Translations under genes and position numbers: made by a program
Shown: positions 12,401-23,863 of the stretch, piece by piece
Layout of the letters: the number at the start of each line of letters is the position of its first letter
Numbering within the stretch: the first letter of the stretch is position 1
Notes under the pieces: generated by a model
The model's input: only the letters and a program-made list of their open reading frames with translations
Told to the model about the DNA's origin: nothing
Databases searched by the model: none
NCBI GenBank assembly: GCA_009192285.1
Contig: CM018603.1
Coordinates: 1,589,802-1,653,801, forward strand
Direction: 5' to 3'
DNA: 64,000 nt
Source: Morchella semilibera
Taxonomy: Eukaryota; Ascomycota; Pezizomycetes; Pezizales; Morchellaceae

Positions 12401-14433
12401 CTGTGATTCCGTATTTCTAAGAGTGGATCAATTGAAGGATGGAATTGTAACAGAGGAATGATCTTTATATATGTCCAAGGACCCCCAACCTAATAACACA
12501 TGTATATATATATACGCATATTATTATGTATTGTTGTCCTTCGCTTCCATTGACGTTAACATGTCTTTCTGAGCGCCCCTTTATCACGTAGCCGACAAAT
12601 CATGTCATTGAACTAATTCTATTAGTTCTCTTGTTAAGACACTTTTATCGCATATATTTAGCCAATTGCAAGCCCACGGTCCGTGGTTCGTCCAAACCCA
12701 CTGGCTACGTATGTCGACCCTAACTTGTATCTTTTCTAGACGAAAAAGGAGAGGCAGATTCCGGGATTTTTATGTGCTTCTTACTGGGTTGTTTTCCCCA
12801 ATCTTCATTGCTTATTCAGGGAGATAGCAAAAAGCACCCACCCATCCTTGACTACCTAGGCAGAAGCCATAGCAAGTCCTGATATTATCGCACTGAGGAA
12901 GCGGACCAACTATAGGCGTCCCCCTGTGACTCAGGATTTTCCCTTGAGGCGACAAAATCTCACCAATAGGATGTATGTTCCACTGGCCAATAATTAGTGT
13001 GGAGATTGGGGCTGAGTATGTGCGTTTATCTGCGAATCAAATTTGATGACTTGTGGTCTCGAACGAAACCTCATATCAATCTTTTCATTAGGCCCCAAGG
13101 CCTAGATTTATGACTAGATAAAGACCGGAAGTGTGTCCGCTCACGAGCAATCACTCGATCACAAAAGATCACTCTATGAAATCCATACACGATATCCACC
13201 TCGACTGTCCCCACATCCCCATACTTCGAAATTATTTAGCCAGGTTCGACGGGACACTAGCGGCGCCCACTGTTTTATTGTTCTGGGCATCTGGGCCCTT
13301 ACGAGTCACAATACTGCGTAGGATCGGCTGGTAATACGTGGGGCAGGGATTTTCTCGTCCAAATTGGCCACGGCGTGAACAAGCCCGGACCATTTAACTC
13401 GTCAACCTTTTTTTATCCTTCAGGACCAGGTTTCACCACCAACATGGTTCTTCCACAATATTTCGGCAGCTCTAACATAATTGGTCCGAACTGTCAGTTC
13501 GAAAAACGTAACCTGGTGCGTGCGGAGTCACTCACCCGAGACTTCCGTGTCCCAAATCTGTAACCAGCTGCTGCTGATCCAAGTGCACTCCAGCACCCCA
13601 CCAGAACCCACGCCTCCCGAGCAATATCTGTGGCCCCAAGCCGTCCCCAAGCCTTCCGTTTGCTCTATGGGCGCTCCCCGCAGCCATACTCGACCGAACA
13701 TGACGCCCCTCATTATAAAATCATAAAACTGCACTCGTTCTTGGCTCCGAGTGATAGTGTATGATTAGGCTCATAATGGTCCGTTGTTAGATAGTCTGTT
13801 GCAGCTGTATTAAGGAAGAGATCTCGGATGTGGGAGGACTCTGTATCTGTTATATATGAATTGGGAATATAGGCTTTGGGTATGTGGACTTTAGGGAGTA
13901 TTCTGCTACTCACTGCCACTGCCAGTAGTGTCGTGCACGAGGGTGTGTGCGGCAGGGTTGGAGGCTGTTGTCAAGACCTGGCACTGTTGTATAGTTTTCG
14001 TTAGCTTGTCTCTATAAGCCTATATGTCCTTAAATTCTGGTACGGCTGTTTTCGAAGCAAAGATACATTATGTGACCCTGTGTTACTTAAATCCAACCAT
14101 CCTTATCGGGCCCGTCCTCGTCGGGTACATGGGTTATTAGGGTCGTAGGGTTGTCTTTGGATGGCTATGACTGAGGCGGTGATGCAAGACCTAGGCTTCG
14201 GGCATGCATATGTGAATTTCAGGTCCGGAACCCTCATAGGGAAACGAGTTAGGAAAATATATCTCTCAGAAGTCCTGATTGACATTCTTAAATTTTTATG
14301 AAGTATCGGAACTTAAATATATAACAGGCTACACCTTTCAAGGTTGATATCCTCACATCTAATAAACTCCGCAACGCCGGTAAGGAACAAAAACGAAAAA
14401 ATATAAACAATAGAAGGGCTCCACCACCCCTGA

Positions 14434-15440
14434 CTAGACGTTGGAAACACCATTTTTCCTCTCAGCATCCAGCTGTGGGAGCATCGACTCCAACCTCTCT
14501 ACCAGTCTTTCAAGAAGCCTAAGATGATGCTTCATGCTTTTCTTGTGCCTCTTCTCCAAGTCGCGTCTCTTCCTCTCGTTCACAAACTCTTCATTTTTGT
14601 GGTTGGTATAGTCCTTGCGATTTTTGGAGCACTTTGTGCGCACCCGACCCTTCTTCACTACCGGCTCTGCGAAGTATTTCTCGATTTCATGGTGCATTTC
14701 GCCTACTATTGTCAGAATCTCACAAAGACACGGAGAAAGTTCGAATACTTACAGGCATGCATATTAAGAGCCCCAAGAATATCGTTAAACAGAGGTTGGT
14801 ATCTGTTTTCGTCCCGAAGAATGATTTCTCGACTCATTTTGCGAGCCCAGAAGTGGTTTCCCCATGCTGAAAACCTGGAGCTTAGATGCACAAACTCGGA
14901 TTTCAGTTTGAATCCTGGCATTGCCGCCACCTGCGATTTCCATATGGTATCAAGGCGGGTGGCCAGAGCTCTGGCTTCCACATGCGGAGGTTTGCAGACT
15001 GTATCTAGGCCTTTTGGATAATCGGTTATAGGCCCTGTTTGACCCAAATGAGGAGGGGGCCGATCGATGGTTGTCTCCTTGTCTTGGGAGCGACCGCTAA
15101 TCGTGGGTTTAGGCCCTACATGCGGGGGTTGACGGCGTGTTTCCTCTACTTCCCTGGGGTAATCTACATCCATATTCTTCTTACATGTACATGTAGCTTG
15201 CACATGTGGGGGTTGGTGGGGCGCCGCTCCTGGGGTATATGAAGAAGCTCTGGTTGTGTTGGACGATTCAGATGGCCAAGAGACTTCCCCGGGGCTACAG
15301 CTGTCCGTAGGGAATGGCCACGAGAATATCTCAGGGCTGACGTCACCAAAAAACTTGTCCTGACCGCTTTCTACCCAGTCACAGTAATCCGCCACTTCTC
15401 CTGCTATCCTTTCATCTAACCAATCTGTAGAACCGTCCAT
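14434..15440 (-). CDS. Unrecognised two-exon protein with PPHV repeats and a basic coiled-coil tail
   Basis: I do not recognise this protein. Exon 1 is 15440-14753 and exon 2 is 14705-14434 (or 14702-14434), giving about 318-319 residues. The donor is GTAAGT and the acceptor is a tandem TAGTAG; both acceptor choices keep frame and differ by one residue. The start is the first ATG of the frame (MDGSTDWLDERIAGEV); the frame opens about 40 codons earlier without a Met, so an upstream exon is possible. The N-terminus is acidic. The middle carries four copies of (Q/K/R)PPH(V/L), spaced 23-29 residues apart. Exon 2 is strongly basic and heptad-like (KRRDLEKRHKKSMKHHLRLL then ERLVERLESMLPQLDAE), suggesting a coiled coil. 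No signal peptide or membrane helix is visible. A TATATATAC box sits about 260 nt upstream at 15698-15707. In-frame splicing and composition support a real gene; function is unknown. Confidence 0.6.
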
Positions 15441-15697
15441 CTCCAAAATTGTCCCGACTTTTCGTGGGGTTTTAATCTCGTGAGTAAGCTGAGCGTGTAG
15501 ATTTTTTTGCAAAAAAGGCTTGTAGCTACTTAGAGGGTCTCTCGAGCTATAGAAATTTTGTGTCAACTCTCAAAGACGAGAGGGGGTAACTTTCCAAGCA
15601 TAAAGGGTTCTTGTTTGTGCTTTGACACGGAGGACGTTGTGGGTCTGGGGTATGTTTGGACGAAGGTTGTTGAGTTAACTGTAGCCCGTCCACCTGA

Positions 15698-15707
15698 CTA
15701 TATATAC
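15698..15707 (-). promoter_or_regulatory. Candidate TATA box of the PPHV-repeat gene
   Basis: The minus strand reads GTATATATAG about 260 nt upstream of the chosen ATG. This is plausible if the leader is long or contains an intron. It is a consensus match only. Confidence 0.3.
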
Positions 15708-16148
15708 AAGTGTGCTGGCGAAGGAGGAAGAAGTTATGATGTAGTAGCCGGCTCGGTGTAGCTTCTCCGGCGTATATAGTAGATTTTGGATGGCTATGAC
15801 CTAACGACGAACACATGTATCCACGGACCACAGTAGCGTGCAGCAACCCCGCGAGTCGAGTCTGCTCAAACATTCCCCAAGTACCGACTGACCCAGAGGT
15901 GGTTTTCATGAGAAAAATTCGCGATATTTTGGCCGATTAAACGAAAGGCCCAATTAGACTGGGCTCGCGCCAAGTCTCTGAATTCTTTCCACAACGGAAA
16001 AGTTTCCACGATGGAAAAGTCTTGTGTGCAGAGAACCTCCCGCAAATTGATTATTCTATGCAGAGGGTCTTTTGGTAAAATAGGTACGTATGGTCTAGTT
16101 GATTTGGCTGTAGCCTGCACCGAGCTCTGATCACAGTAGTTCATTTGG

Positions 16149-16306
16149 TATCCCTTAAGCTGGCAATGCTGATTCCCCTATAGTAGAGAGCCGGGATTTG
16201 TATGGGGGATCAATTCTTTGATAAGAAGGATAACAAGATCTGTGTGCGAATGCCACCAAACTTTGCTTCTTTCTGGGGATCAGCATTTACTGCCAGCTTA
16301 AGGGAT
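16149..16306. repeat. Inverted repeat / foldback with 30-bp arms
   Basis: The left arm (16149-16178) reads TATCCCTTAAGCTGGCA then ATGCTGATTCCCC. The right arm (16275-16306) is its reverse complement except for a GTAA insertion and one base. The arms flank a 96-nt centre, so the whole could be a small non-autonomous element. No target-site duplication was identified. Confidence 0.7.
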
Positions 16307-18170
16307 AGTAGATTTACGGCTTGCTTGGAATTCCATCTATCGGAAACTGTATGTACACACTCAACTCAGTCATGGGCCTCAGAACCTATGGAAACTCGGG
16401 ACAAAATAGTGAAGGATATATACTGCAAGGTTCACCATATATGGACGCAACTCTGCCCAAAGAATTTCATTGAATAGATCAAGGCAATGCGAGCAGTTCA
16501 GCGGTAGATCATGGCAGCTGTATGCTTCACAATGCTCAGTGGTATTCAGGAGGCAGGATAGATCACGAAAATATGCATGAGTAGAAGATGTTTGTGGTTG
16601 GATCAATTCGATGGTCACCGGTTGATCTTTGTCCGGGTAAAATTAACAATACGTAATCGTGCAGTAATAATTGTCGGGTCCCGGGGTGTGAAGATTGAGG
16701 GTTAGGGTTGTTTTCAGCCAATTCAACTGATTATGATCATGATCAGTGCAGTGCTAAAATGCTGTCGGAGTAGCTCTTAATAACTATCTTATTCCGGAAC
16801 CGGGCCGGGCCCCCCTATAGTGGGGAGACAAAGGAAAGGTAAAGAGGCTGGGAAAGAAGTAGATAGTGGGCATATATTGATTATTATGAAAAGATTAATT
16901 ATGAAAAGAAAATAGACAAAGCTGGGATCCAGATCCGCAAATGTTCCTTGTAGAAGATATTACACCGGTACCCCTTACCCCGGGGTACAGCCATGGCCAA
17001 AGCATACTACGTAATATAATAATATCTTCTATAAGGGTATATTAATCTCTGTGATGAAACCACTCTACGGCTTGTTTTCTTTTATTTGTGTGCTTGGCAA
17101 TATCCAGTCCCGTTATTAGGTACGTACCAAACTTCGGTCCCGGGCCTACCTTATTTGCAGGCTTTCGCTGTACTTGGATTTATTATAGCGAGATGAGACT
17201 GCATACCGACATATGTCTCGGATTCGAGGTAGATCCTTTGATAATTGATTAATAAAGCCATTTGTGTTCTGCTAGAGAGGCGTGATCTATAGCTATAGAA
17301 GGATATTTCTAACTTGGCTCATAACAACCTCACCCATCAATAAAAGATATAATACTCGAATCCTTACATGAATAAAAGGATAGCACAAAGGATTATAAAG
17401 AGATTTATGTAAGTACTTTTAAAGAGAAGAAAAGGTTTACAGGGCTGGAGGAGTGCGCACGACCAACACCCCCGGAAACATTAAGTACACTGCCGCCGAC
17501 CAGACGCACCTCCGGGACCGAAGGAAGGAACTAGCTAATTATATACGGGGTAATGGACAAAACCAGCGGAATAACTCGTACGTACCACTTTGAATTTCTT
17601 CCTAAAATGGAACCTGTATAATCATTGACCTATTTCCCTCCCGCGAAATATGCAACGAGATATGACTACCCCGATTTCGTACGGCCCTTCAACTTTTAAC
17701 TTGAGTCCAGAATTTAGCGGGCTGTAATAGATCTTGGGTCGGTTGAAGTAGCAGGCGTAGTGGTCGTGTAGAGGTTCCCAGTCTGCATCCAGTTTGGGAG
17801 GTAATCCAGGGTTAGGGGTGCATAGGGTAAGGGTTGTTTCGCATAAATGCCATGCCCGTCTTTCAGTACACCAAAATTTCGGGGGAAAAAATCAGCTCCC
17901 AAATATAATCCCCTAAGGGAGCTTGCGGCAAATTGATACATATATGATCTATACATACGTAGGTAGCTAAAGCATTATTGGCAGAGGAGAATTATGTACG
18001 TCAAGCCAATCAATCTATTCCCAACTGCAACTAGCCACTATTAATTTACCGAATTCCCGGCTTATAAAAGTATTATTCTCGCTTTTACTACATGATGTTT
18101 TCTGAAGGCGAAATATCACTCTGAATTATTGCTTATGTTGAAAAAAAAATGGAAACTCTCATGGCCATCT

Positions 18171-18268
18171 TTCTGGGTGGCACAATTAGCTAGCGCGTTC
18201 GACTAGTATAATGCAGGTATGTACCTTATCGAGAGGTTGACATGAGAGTTCAAGTCTGTCCGGGGAAG
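18171..18268 (+). pseudogene. Decayed tRNA-Asn copy
   Basis: It aligns along its length with the intact tRNA-Asn genes at 26641 and 35856, sharing TAGCTAGCGCGTTCGACT, ATCGAGAGGTTGACA, AGTTCAAG and TGTCCGGGGAAG. The acceptor 5' strand is altered (TTCTGGG), the anticodon region reads AGTATAATG, and extra bases interrupt the T arm (GACATGAGAGTTC). It cannot fold into a normal tRNA. Confidence 0.8.
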
Positions 18269-18691
18269 TTTGGTAATCCTTTTTGTTTCTTGGACTTTTG
18301 GTCCTTTGACTTAAGCTTTTTGACCTGCCGACCTGTTGGTTTATATTTTCTTTTTATCCCGGGTGCAAGGGTCTAGAGATCTTTCGGGCTTCCCATTTAG
18401 CATCTTGTAGATCAGTAAACCCCACAGCCACAGGTACAATAAACCAAGTACATGTAGCGCCCTAGGCTCACAAGATGATAGGTAAGTATACGTACATACC
18501 CCGGACTTTTTATTAGGTATTTATACGTAAGGAGGGGCAATATGCCCTTTATTTTTTTCCCTATCTTCTTCTAGAGCCCCTCATATCATTCTCAACGTGA
18601 AACCCTTTCCGATGGCGTTCGTGGTGGGCTAAACCTCCATTTAATTAGTACATAGTCAAAAAACCCTTCTTAGCTGTTACGGCTAATAACC
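18269..18691. other. Spacer between two tRNA pseudogenes
   Basis: No exon or RNA gene is seen. One TACATGTA motif occurs near 18451. Confidence 0.6.
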
Positions 18692-18768
18692 GGTTTCGTG
18701 GCGTATATAGTTTGTTATCACACAAGTCTAACACTTGTGGTCCCCGGCCGGTGGGCGACTTTTGCCCC
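18692..18768 (+). pseudogene. Decayed tRNA-Val copy
   Basis: It matches the intact tRNA-Val(AAC) at 23140 through GGTTTCGTGG, TTATCACACAAGTCTAACAC, TTGTGGTCCCCGG and GGGCGA, and retains a trailer-like CTTTTGCCCC. The D arm is replaced by TATAGTTTG, two bases are missing from the anticodon stem, and the TTCGAGCC T loop is replaced by CCGGTG. Confidence 0.75.
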
Positions 18769-19236
18769 AGGATCTATGGCGCGTTATACTTTTTGTTTCC
18801 TGCCCGCGTGTAGACCGCTCCTTGTTGGTTAATTGGAGACTTTGCCAGCGGTTGTCCGGCCGGCCAGCAGTGTCGAGATCAGGTTAATTAAAGCGGGACA
18901 GTACATGAAGCGTGTTATGCTAGAGGAGCCCATTCAGCTCTCGTTGGACAGTCCAGGAATACACGGATCCGTCAATGTATTTATATGTATCGCGTATCAG
19001 ACTTGCGTTGACAGGTCGATCCTGAGCCCGGTAATCCCCAGATAAATCTCATATTGGGCGACAAGTGTGCTAGTGTGAGTAATTAAGTATGCATGTAAGC
19101 TACATGTATCAAGACCGTGAGGTAGAGACTCCAAATAAACGAATTAAGCCACTCAAATTGCGGCGGCGAAGAGTACTCATGATCATGTCGTTTACCATGC
19201 ATGGGCTGGCCTTAGATAACCCCTGCGGAGTGAGAG
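18769..19236. other. Spacer, nothing recognisable
   Basis: No exon or RNA gene is seen. The open frames are short and lack any family character. Confidence 0.5.
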
Positions 19237-19394
19237 TGCAGCAACAAAGGGAGAGGGGGGGGATCTCTACGGTATTAATTCCAGTCGATCAATGCACTAG
19301 TAATGCGGTAAGAATACGGTATTGGTAGAGTACTCTTCCTTAAATGCCGGTTTAATTCGGTATCCGTTACTAAATTCCATAGTTCTATACTGTA
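19237..19394 (+). mobile_element. MITE-like repeat, copy 1 (family with 57761-57935)
   Basis: About 158 bp. The core AATGCGGTAAGAATACGGTA, then AGTACTCTTCCT, AATGCCG, TTTAATTC and CTAAATTC, matches the reverse complement of 57761-57935 closely. The left edge TGCAGCAACAAA..GAGGGG and right edge CTGTA resemble the TACAG terminus of the other copy. The right inverted repeat seems shortened by an internal deletion. There is no coding capacity. Confidence 0.7.
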
Positions 19395-19696
19395 GATAGC
19401 GACGTTAGCCAGAGATTAAAGAGCTAGTGCTAGAAGTGGTTTATGTGTGGGTAAGGAATTTGATACATGCGACTTTTTCCGTGTAATTGGGTAATTTGCG
19501 GTTTTCGCACGCTTTTGAAAGTTATGAAGTAATAAATAAATAACGCTTTTGAAAATTTGGAGTACATCCGAGTCATAGCTCGTGATCCACACAAGGAAAA
19601 AAAAATGAAACTCATAAAATACATAAACTCAACGGTAAAGGCGACCTGAATTTCCCAGCCACACCCAGAAAGAGGCCCTATATTTTTAAATCCCTA
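19395..19696. other. 3' flank of the AAA ATPase gene
   Basis: About 300 bp downstream of the ATPase stop codon, AT-rich, with no exon seen. Presumed 3' UTR and terminator region. Confidence 0.5.
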
Positions 19697-22120
19697 CTAA
19701 CGGGTTCCATTCGTAGTACTACCATTTGCCTGCGGTGTCAACATGCCACCAAAGTCGTTCTCAAACCGCTGCTGGATATCCAGAACAACCATGAGATGGC
19801 TTAGATCCACCTTCTTCCCCTCGGATTCCGCCAGAGACCTTGCGGTTCTCACGCAATTCTTGATCTGCCTTCCATTCAATTCCTTGTCTATCACGGCCTC
19901 GAGCAACTCTTTCCCGCCTTCTAAATTATCGAAATCCATAAAGTTCTTCCAGACCTGCGTCCGGGCGTCCCTGTCCAGCTTGTTGTACTTGAGGGCAACA
20001 TGAATCCTACTCTGGAAGGCCTCGTCGAAAGTGGTTACGCGGTTGGATGTAAGGAACAGGATACCCTGGTAGTACTCTAACAGCCGCAGGAAGATGCTGA
20101 CGAGCGAGTTACGAGTCAAATCGTGGAGTGAGCGTGTTTCCAGGAAGACGTCTGCCTCATCAAGAAGTAGCACGGCTTTCCATTGGCTGGCGATATCGAG
20201 GATCCTGGAGAGATTCTCCTCGAGTTCTGTTGGATAGATCCCAAGCTCGCCCGATGAGACGGCATAGAGCGGGCGGCGTGTATGTTCTGCGACAGATTCG
20301 GCGGTGAGGGTTTTCCCAACGCCGGGTGGGCCGTGAAGGATCGATATAAAGCCTTTGCCCTTGCCTTTGATGATATCATCGAAGGAGTTCGTATCCCTGA
20401 CATGTGACTCAACAAGGGCGCGAATGAGTGTCTTCTGTGAGGAAGGTAGAACAAGCTGGTCAAACGCGTTCTCGTTCCATTGAATGGGCAATAGATTATC
20501 GATATAGAAATCGACCCATTTCTTTTCACCTAGGGCAAACCCGGAAATGAGGAAATTTGACAGAAGGCATTGTTCATCAGTCAATGGTTTGTTGATGGGA
20601 ACCTCGCAGTCATTTTTACTGTAGTTAGGCTCGCCATCCTCGCTCCTGGAGATGTGTCCTGGCAATGGATCAATCGAGATTTCCCGGCTAGGATTAATAC
20701 GATTATATGTTGCCTTGTCGCACATCACCCTGCCTTTGATCTACTTCAATGTCAGTGACCTGTCAAAGAACGGACATATAATTATATATTAACGTACGCT
20801 GTATTGTACCCTTCCGCACTGGCGCTGCTCTCCCAAGGCGATTCCCTTGTACTCCATATAATGACAACCCCTCAACGCCTCGAATCTTCTTCCTCGCTCT
20901 ATCAGAGACTTTCTGACTGCATCTTCTCTAGGGTGATATTCCAATGGAAATCCCGCGAGTGAAGCGATTTTCTTTGTGCCTGTAAACTGACGTAGGGGGA
21001 CGAGAGTCTGTGCCATGCCGCAGTACTTTCCATCATAATCGACATATTTTACGGACAAACTATAGTTCGGATCGCCATCCCCAGAGTAGCTGCCAGATTC
21101 TAACATCAAGCATCGTTGTTGGTCATGGTGAGATCTAGCAAAAACAAGCTTTCCTGGTTTGAAGATGGTCCAGAGACTTTTTAAACCGTTAGTATAGTTA
21201 AGTCTCGGGTTTAGAGGAGGGTAGCTTACATATCATAGCTGATCAATCCCTGTGGAAGTAGGTTTGCAACCTCCTTAATCACCTCATCGAACTCATTCTC
21301 GACGTAGTCGATAAGATATTCAAGATGACTTATAGCTTCCTCCGCATCTTCTTTGCTCTGTTTTTCCTCCTTCTGATCTCCCATTTTTTCTTTTACTTTT
21401 CCGTTGGTATCATCTTCTTCTATATCTGAAGCGTTCGCACCTTTGATGGCTTCTAATTCCTCCTTTAACTCTTCCAAATAATGGTATAAAGAGTTCAGTG
21501 GGTACGACAGCTTGATCGCTGCCGTATGGAAGGATACACCCGGATAATCACCGATGACCTTCGCAAGAATTGCTTTCAAATGCTTGCTCTTGATTTCCAA
21601 CGACCTGTGGTAGGGTCTCTGTTTGGGGTCAAAGGAGCGAATATCGCAAAGGATGTAGTTCCCCCATTTATCCTCTTTTTCCTTCTTTGGAGGCTCAGAG
21701 CCCGCTTCCGTCGTATAAATATGGTGGTTCTCATCATAGCGCTTTTCAAGGTGCTTGACTGCAACCTCCATTTTGATAGGCCTTTTCTCCTCTATTGCTT
21801 ACTTGTTAGACATCTAAAGCGCTAAAGTTTTGGAATTGCGGGGAAAGTATAGACCCACCTGCCTCCTCTTCCCCCTCCTTCTTCTTGTCCTTCTTTGACT
21901 TCTTCCTCTTAGATGATTTGGACTTTTTGCCGTCCCCATCTTTTTCTGCTTTCGCAAGAATTTTCTTGCTACTTCCAGGTTGCGTGATTTCCATGGCGGT
22001 CAAGATGGCACCGGAGGGGGGGGAGGTTTCGGTTGTATTGAGAGTTTTCCGCTGGAAGCCTTCTTCGGCCCTTTTAAGTGCGGAATCCGTCCTCTCGATA
22101 CCGACTACTGGAGATGGCAT
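19697..22120 (-). CDS. AAA+ ATPase with N-terminal DUF7025-type domain
   Basis: Four exons: 22120-21859, 21791-21230, 21176-20798 and 20740-19697. They total 2247 coding bases and 748 residues, and all junctions keep frame with GT...AG introns of 53-67 nt (branch-like ACTAAC in intron 2, CACTGAC in intron 3). Residues 1-90 are Lys/Glu-rich and probably disordered. Residues about 100-405 show the fungal DUF7025 pattern: DYPGVSFHT, DILWTIFKPGKLVFARSHHD, Y..YDG, ASLAGFPLEYHP, RGRRFEALRGCHYMEYKG and IKGRVMCDKATYN. The ATPase core has Walker A GPPGVGKT (538-545), Walker B VLLLDEAD (591-598), sensor-1-like LFLTSNR and a DEAFQSRIH block supplying the likely arginine finger. Fungal proteins of this build are numerous paralogues of mostly unknown cellular role; the core is of the single-AAA type that acts as a hexameric protein remodeller. 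There is no signal peptide or clear membrane helix. Family assignment is strong; a specific function is not. Confidence 0.92.
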
Positions 22121-23139
22121 GATGGTTTATATAAAAGTACGATGAAGATGTGAAATATGGATGCAGAGGTAGTATAGTATGGAAGCAACGCAAAATTAGG
22201 GGTGGCTAATTCCCTTTAAATATCTCGACAACGAGTGTGGGGTAATTTATGAATATAGCTGCTGCTGCTGCTGCACAGTCATCCCAAATAGTATACTCAA
22301 TCGCTGCATGTAAGCGGCCGCCAGCTTGTCCTCTGGATTAGGCAACGTACTCACGTCTCAGCATGTCGTACGTACAGCCGTACATGAATTCTTCAGCTCT
22401 TGATGTTTAACGCGCACGACACAGGTAGCGTACGACGCACATCCACCACTCCATGCAGATCCCATTAAAACGAGCCAAATAGGGTGTTGCCAGGTGAGGA
22501 TCCACTAAATTCCGGAGCCCTGTACGTATACCATATCCAATCGATAACTGTGCCTTTAGCTTGACTCACTGATCAGTTTAGTGGATAAGCACTACTCTAG
22601 AGAGAGGGGTCAAAATAAGGCAGTTAAGCATATATGCAATGTTGGTTAAGGTACCTGGGCGATGACTCCTAGGCGTGGGGGCTGACATCTGGACCCCAGA
22701 TATGTTTTAGGCACCGGTATTCCCGGTGGACCGGGTTTCGCTACCACGGCCTCTCACTCGATTCTCCGCCGTTCACTGCCCGTCCGGTGATATTGCGACT
22801 CTCAATTATAAGAGCCGGAGAGCTGAAAGATACCCCAGGAAACGTTTAGTAGAGTCACTTTGAGACCCAACCGCATCGAATTTGGGGCATTAACACATCT
22901 TTTGAGACGCCATTAGATATGTACGCGCATTGTTGCCTTGCCAATATCCGCTTCATCGGTCGATTACCCTTGAGTCGCATTATCGCTCCAGTGAGGATCT
23001 CGAGGTTGTTAAGATTGAAGGAGGGGTACAGAAGCGAGCCAAGAACCTCCTTGTCAAGTTTCAGCCCTGTATCCCCACCCCAGCAGTGCTACGGCAGATA
23101 AAGGTGTCTAAAACGGCCCAAAGAGGGTCACTGACAGCT
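22121..23139. other. Spacer upstream of the ATPase gene, no gene seen
   Basis: Contains a GCT repeat (22258-22273) and the presumed ATPase promoter. A TATATAAA on the minus strand lies only a few bases before the ATG, too close to act as a normal TATA box. No exon was found. Confidence 0.5.
22258..22273. repeat. GCT trinucleotide repeat
   Basis: Five GCT units about 140 bp upstream of the AAA ATPase start codon. Confidence 0.85.
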
Positions 23140-23213
23140 GGTTTCGTGGTGTAGTTGGTTATCACACAAGTCTAACACACTTGTGGTCCCCGGTTCGAGC
23201 CCGGGCGAAATCA
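23140..23213 (+). tRNA. tRNA-Val (AAC)
   Basis: The acceptor stem pairs GGTTTCG with CGAAATC. The anticodon stem CAAGT/ACTTG carries the loop CTAACAC with anticodon AAC at 23174-23176. The T arm is CCCGG TTCGAGC CCGGG. There is no intron. The discriminator is A23213, and the trailer TCTCTTTTGCCC gives a T4 Pol III stop. All arms fold normally. Confidence 0.95.
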
Positions 23214-23863
23214 TCTCTTTTGCCCTTCTTCCCTCAGAAGTGGGACCCTTATTTTTAATTATTAGTGGATCCTTTGGACGGATGAAAGTGGTCCTGGACC
23301 GTGCACCACTTAGTAAAGAACTTATATTGCTTGTTATGGTAAATAGCAACAACAGAACTAAACAAGAATTTTCAACAGTTGCCACACGAGGTTAATATTA
23401 GCTGACCACTTCCATCCCTCCAAGGGCTATCACAGTCTCGTTCCCAGCCCATGAGACTCCCCTTAGTGAAGAGTCCCTTACACCGGGCAAAAAAAAAAAA
23501 AAAAAAAGGACCAAGCCCTTCCGGTTTGTTAAAACACCCTGTATTTTCAACCACAAACCGGTTCAACAGGTAAGTTAAATAACCCGGAATCCCGCATCAA
23601 GTTCGGGCTTATTAATCAAAGCCTTATGTAAGAATATGAGGGTGTCGCCGTCACCCAGCATCACTCGTATTTCTGAACATCACTGGTGCTATGCCGTATC
23701 CCTCAGCATATCGGCTTGACCAAGACCGAAACCCTCTTACCACCGCTCAAACCAAACATCCACCAATCCACAAACCAATCCACAACCCTAGCATGACTGG
23801 CTGTGCTCCAAAAAGGGGAGGGAAAAAATCCCCACCAATACCCTCGACAAATGGCAAAAGAGA
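23214..23863. other. Spacer between the convergent tRNA-Val and tRNA-Gly genes
   Basis: Holds a 19-A run near 23490. No exon seen. Confidence 0.5.

Larger units (their letters stand above)
8113..14433. other. 6.3 kb spacer with microsatellites, no gene seen
   Basis: The part next to DGAT2 (8113-9700) is dominated by purine/pyrimidine tracts, TGAC, CCCT and CAG repeats and a 26-T run, and probably holds the DGAT2 promoter and leader. From about 9.8 to 14.4 kb the DNA is AT-rich unique-looking sequence with scattered TACATGTA palindromes. No exon with family character was found. Open frames of 60-140 codons here look random or are CAG-repeat translations. Confidence 0.6.
15441..18170. other. 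Spacer with one foldback, no gene seen
   Basis: AT-rich DNA containing the 16149-16306 inverted repeat, the candidate promoter of the PPHV-repeat gene near 15.7 kb, and short telomere-like GGGTTAGGGTT at about 16695. No convincing exon was found. Confidence 0.55.

Noticed and set aside
16690-16712. Telomere-like GGGTTAGGGTTG, and CCCTAACCCTAAC at about 57566
   Set aside because: Only about two units each, in the interior of the window; too short for a telomere or a convincing interstitial array.
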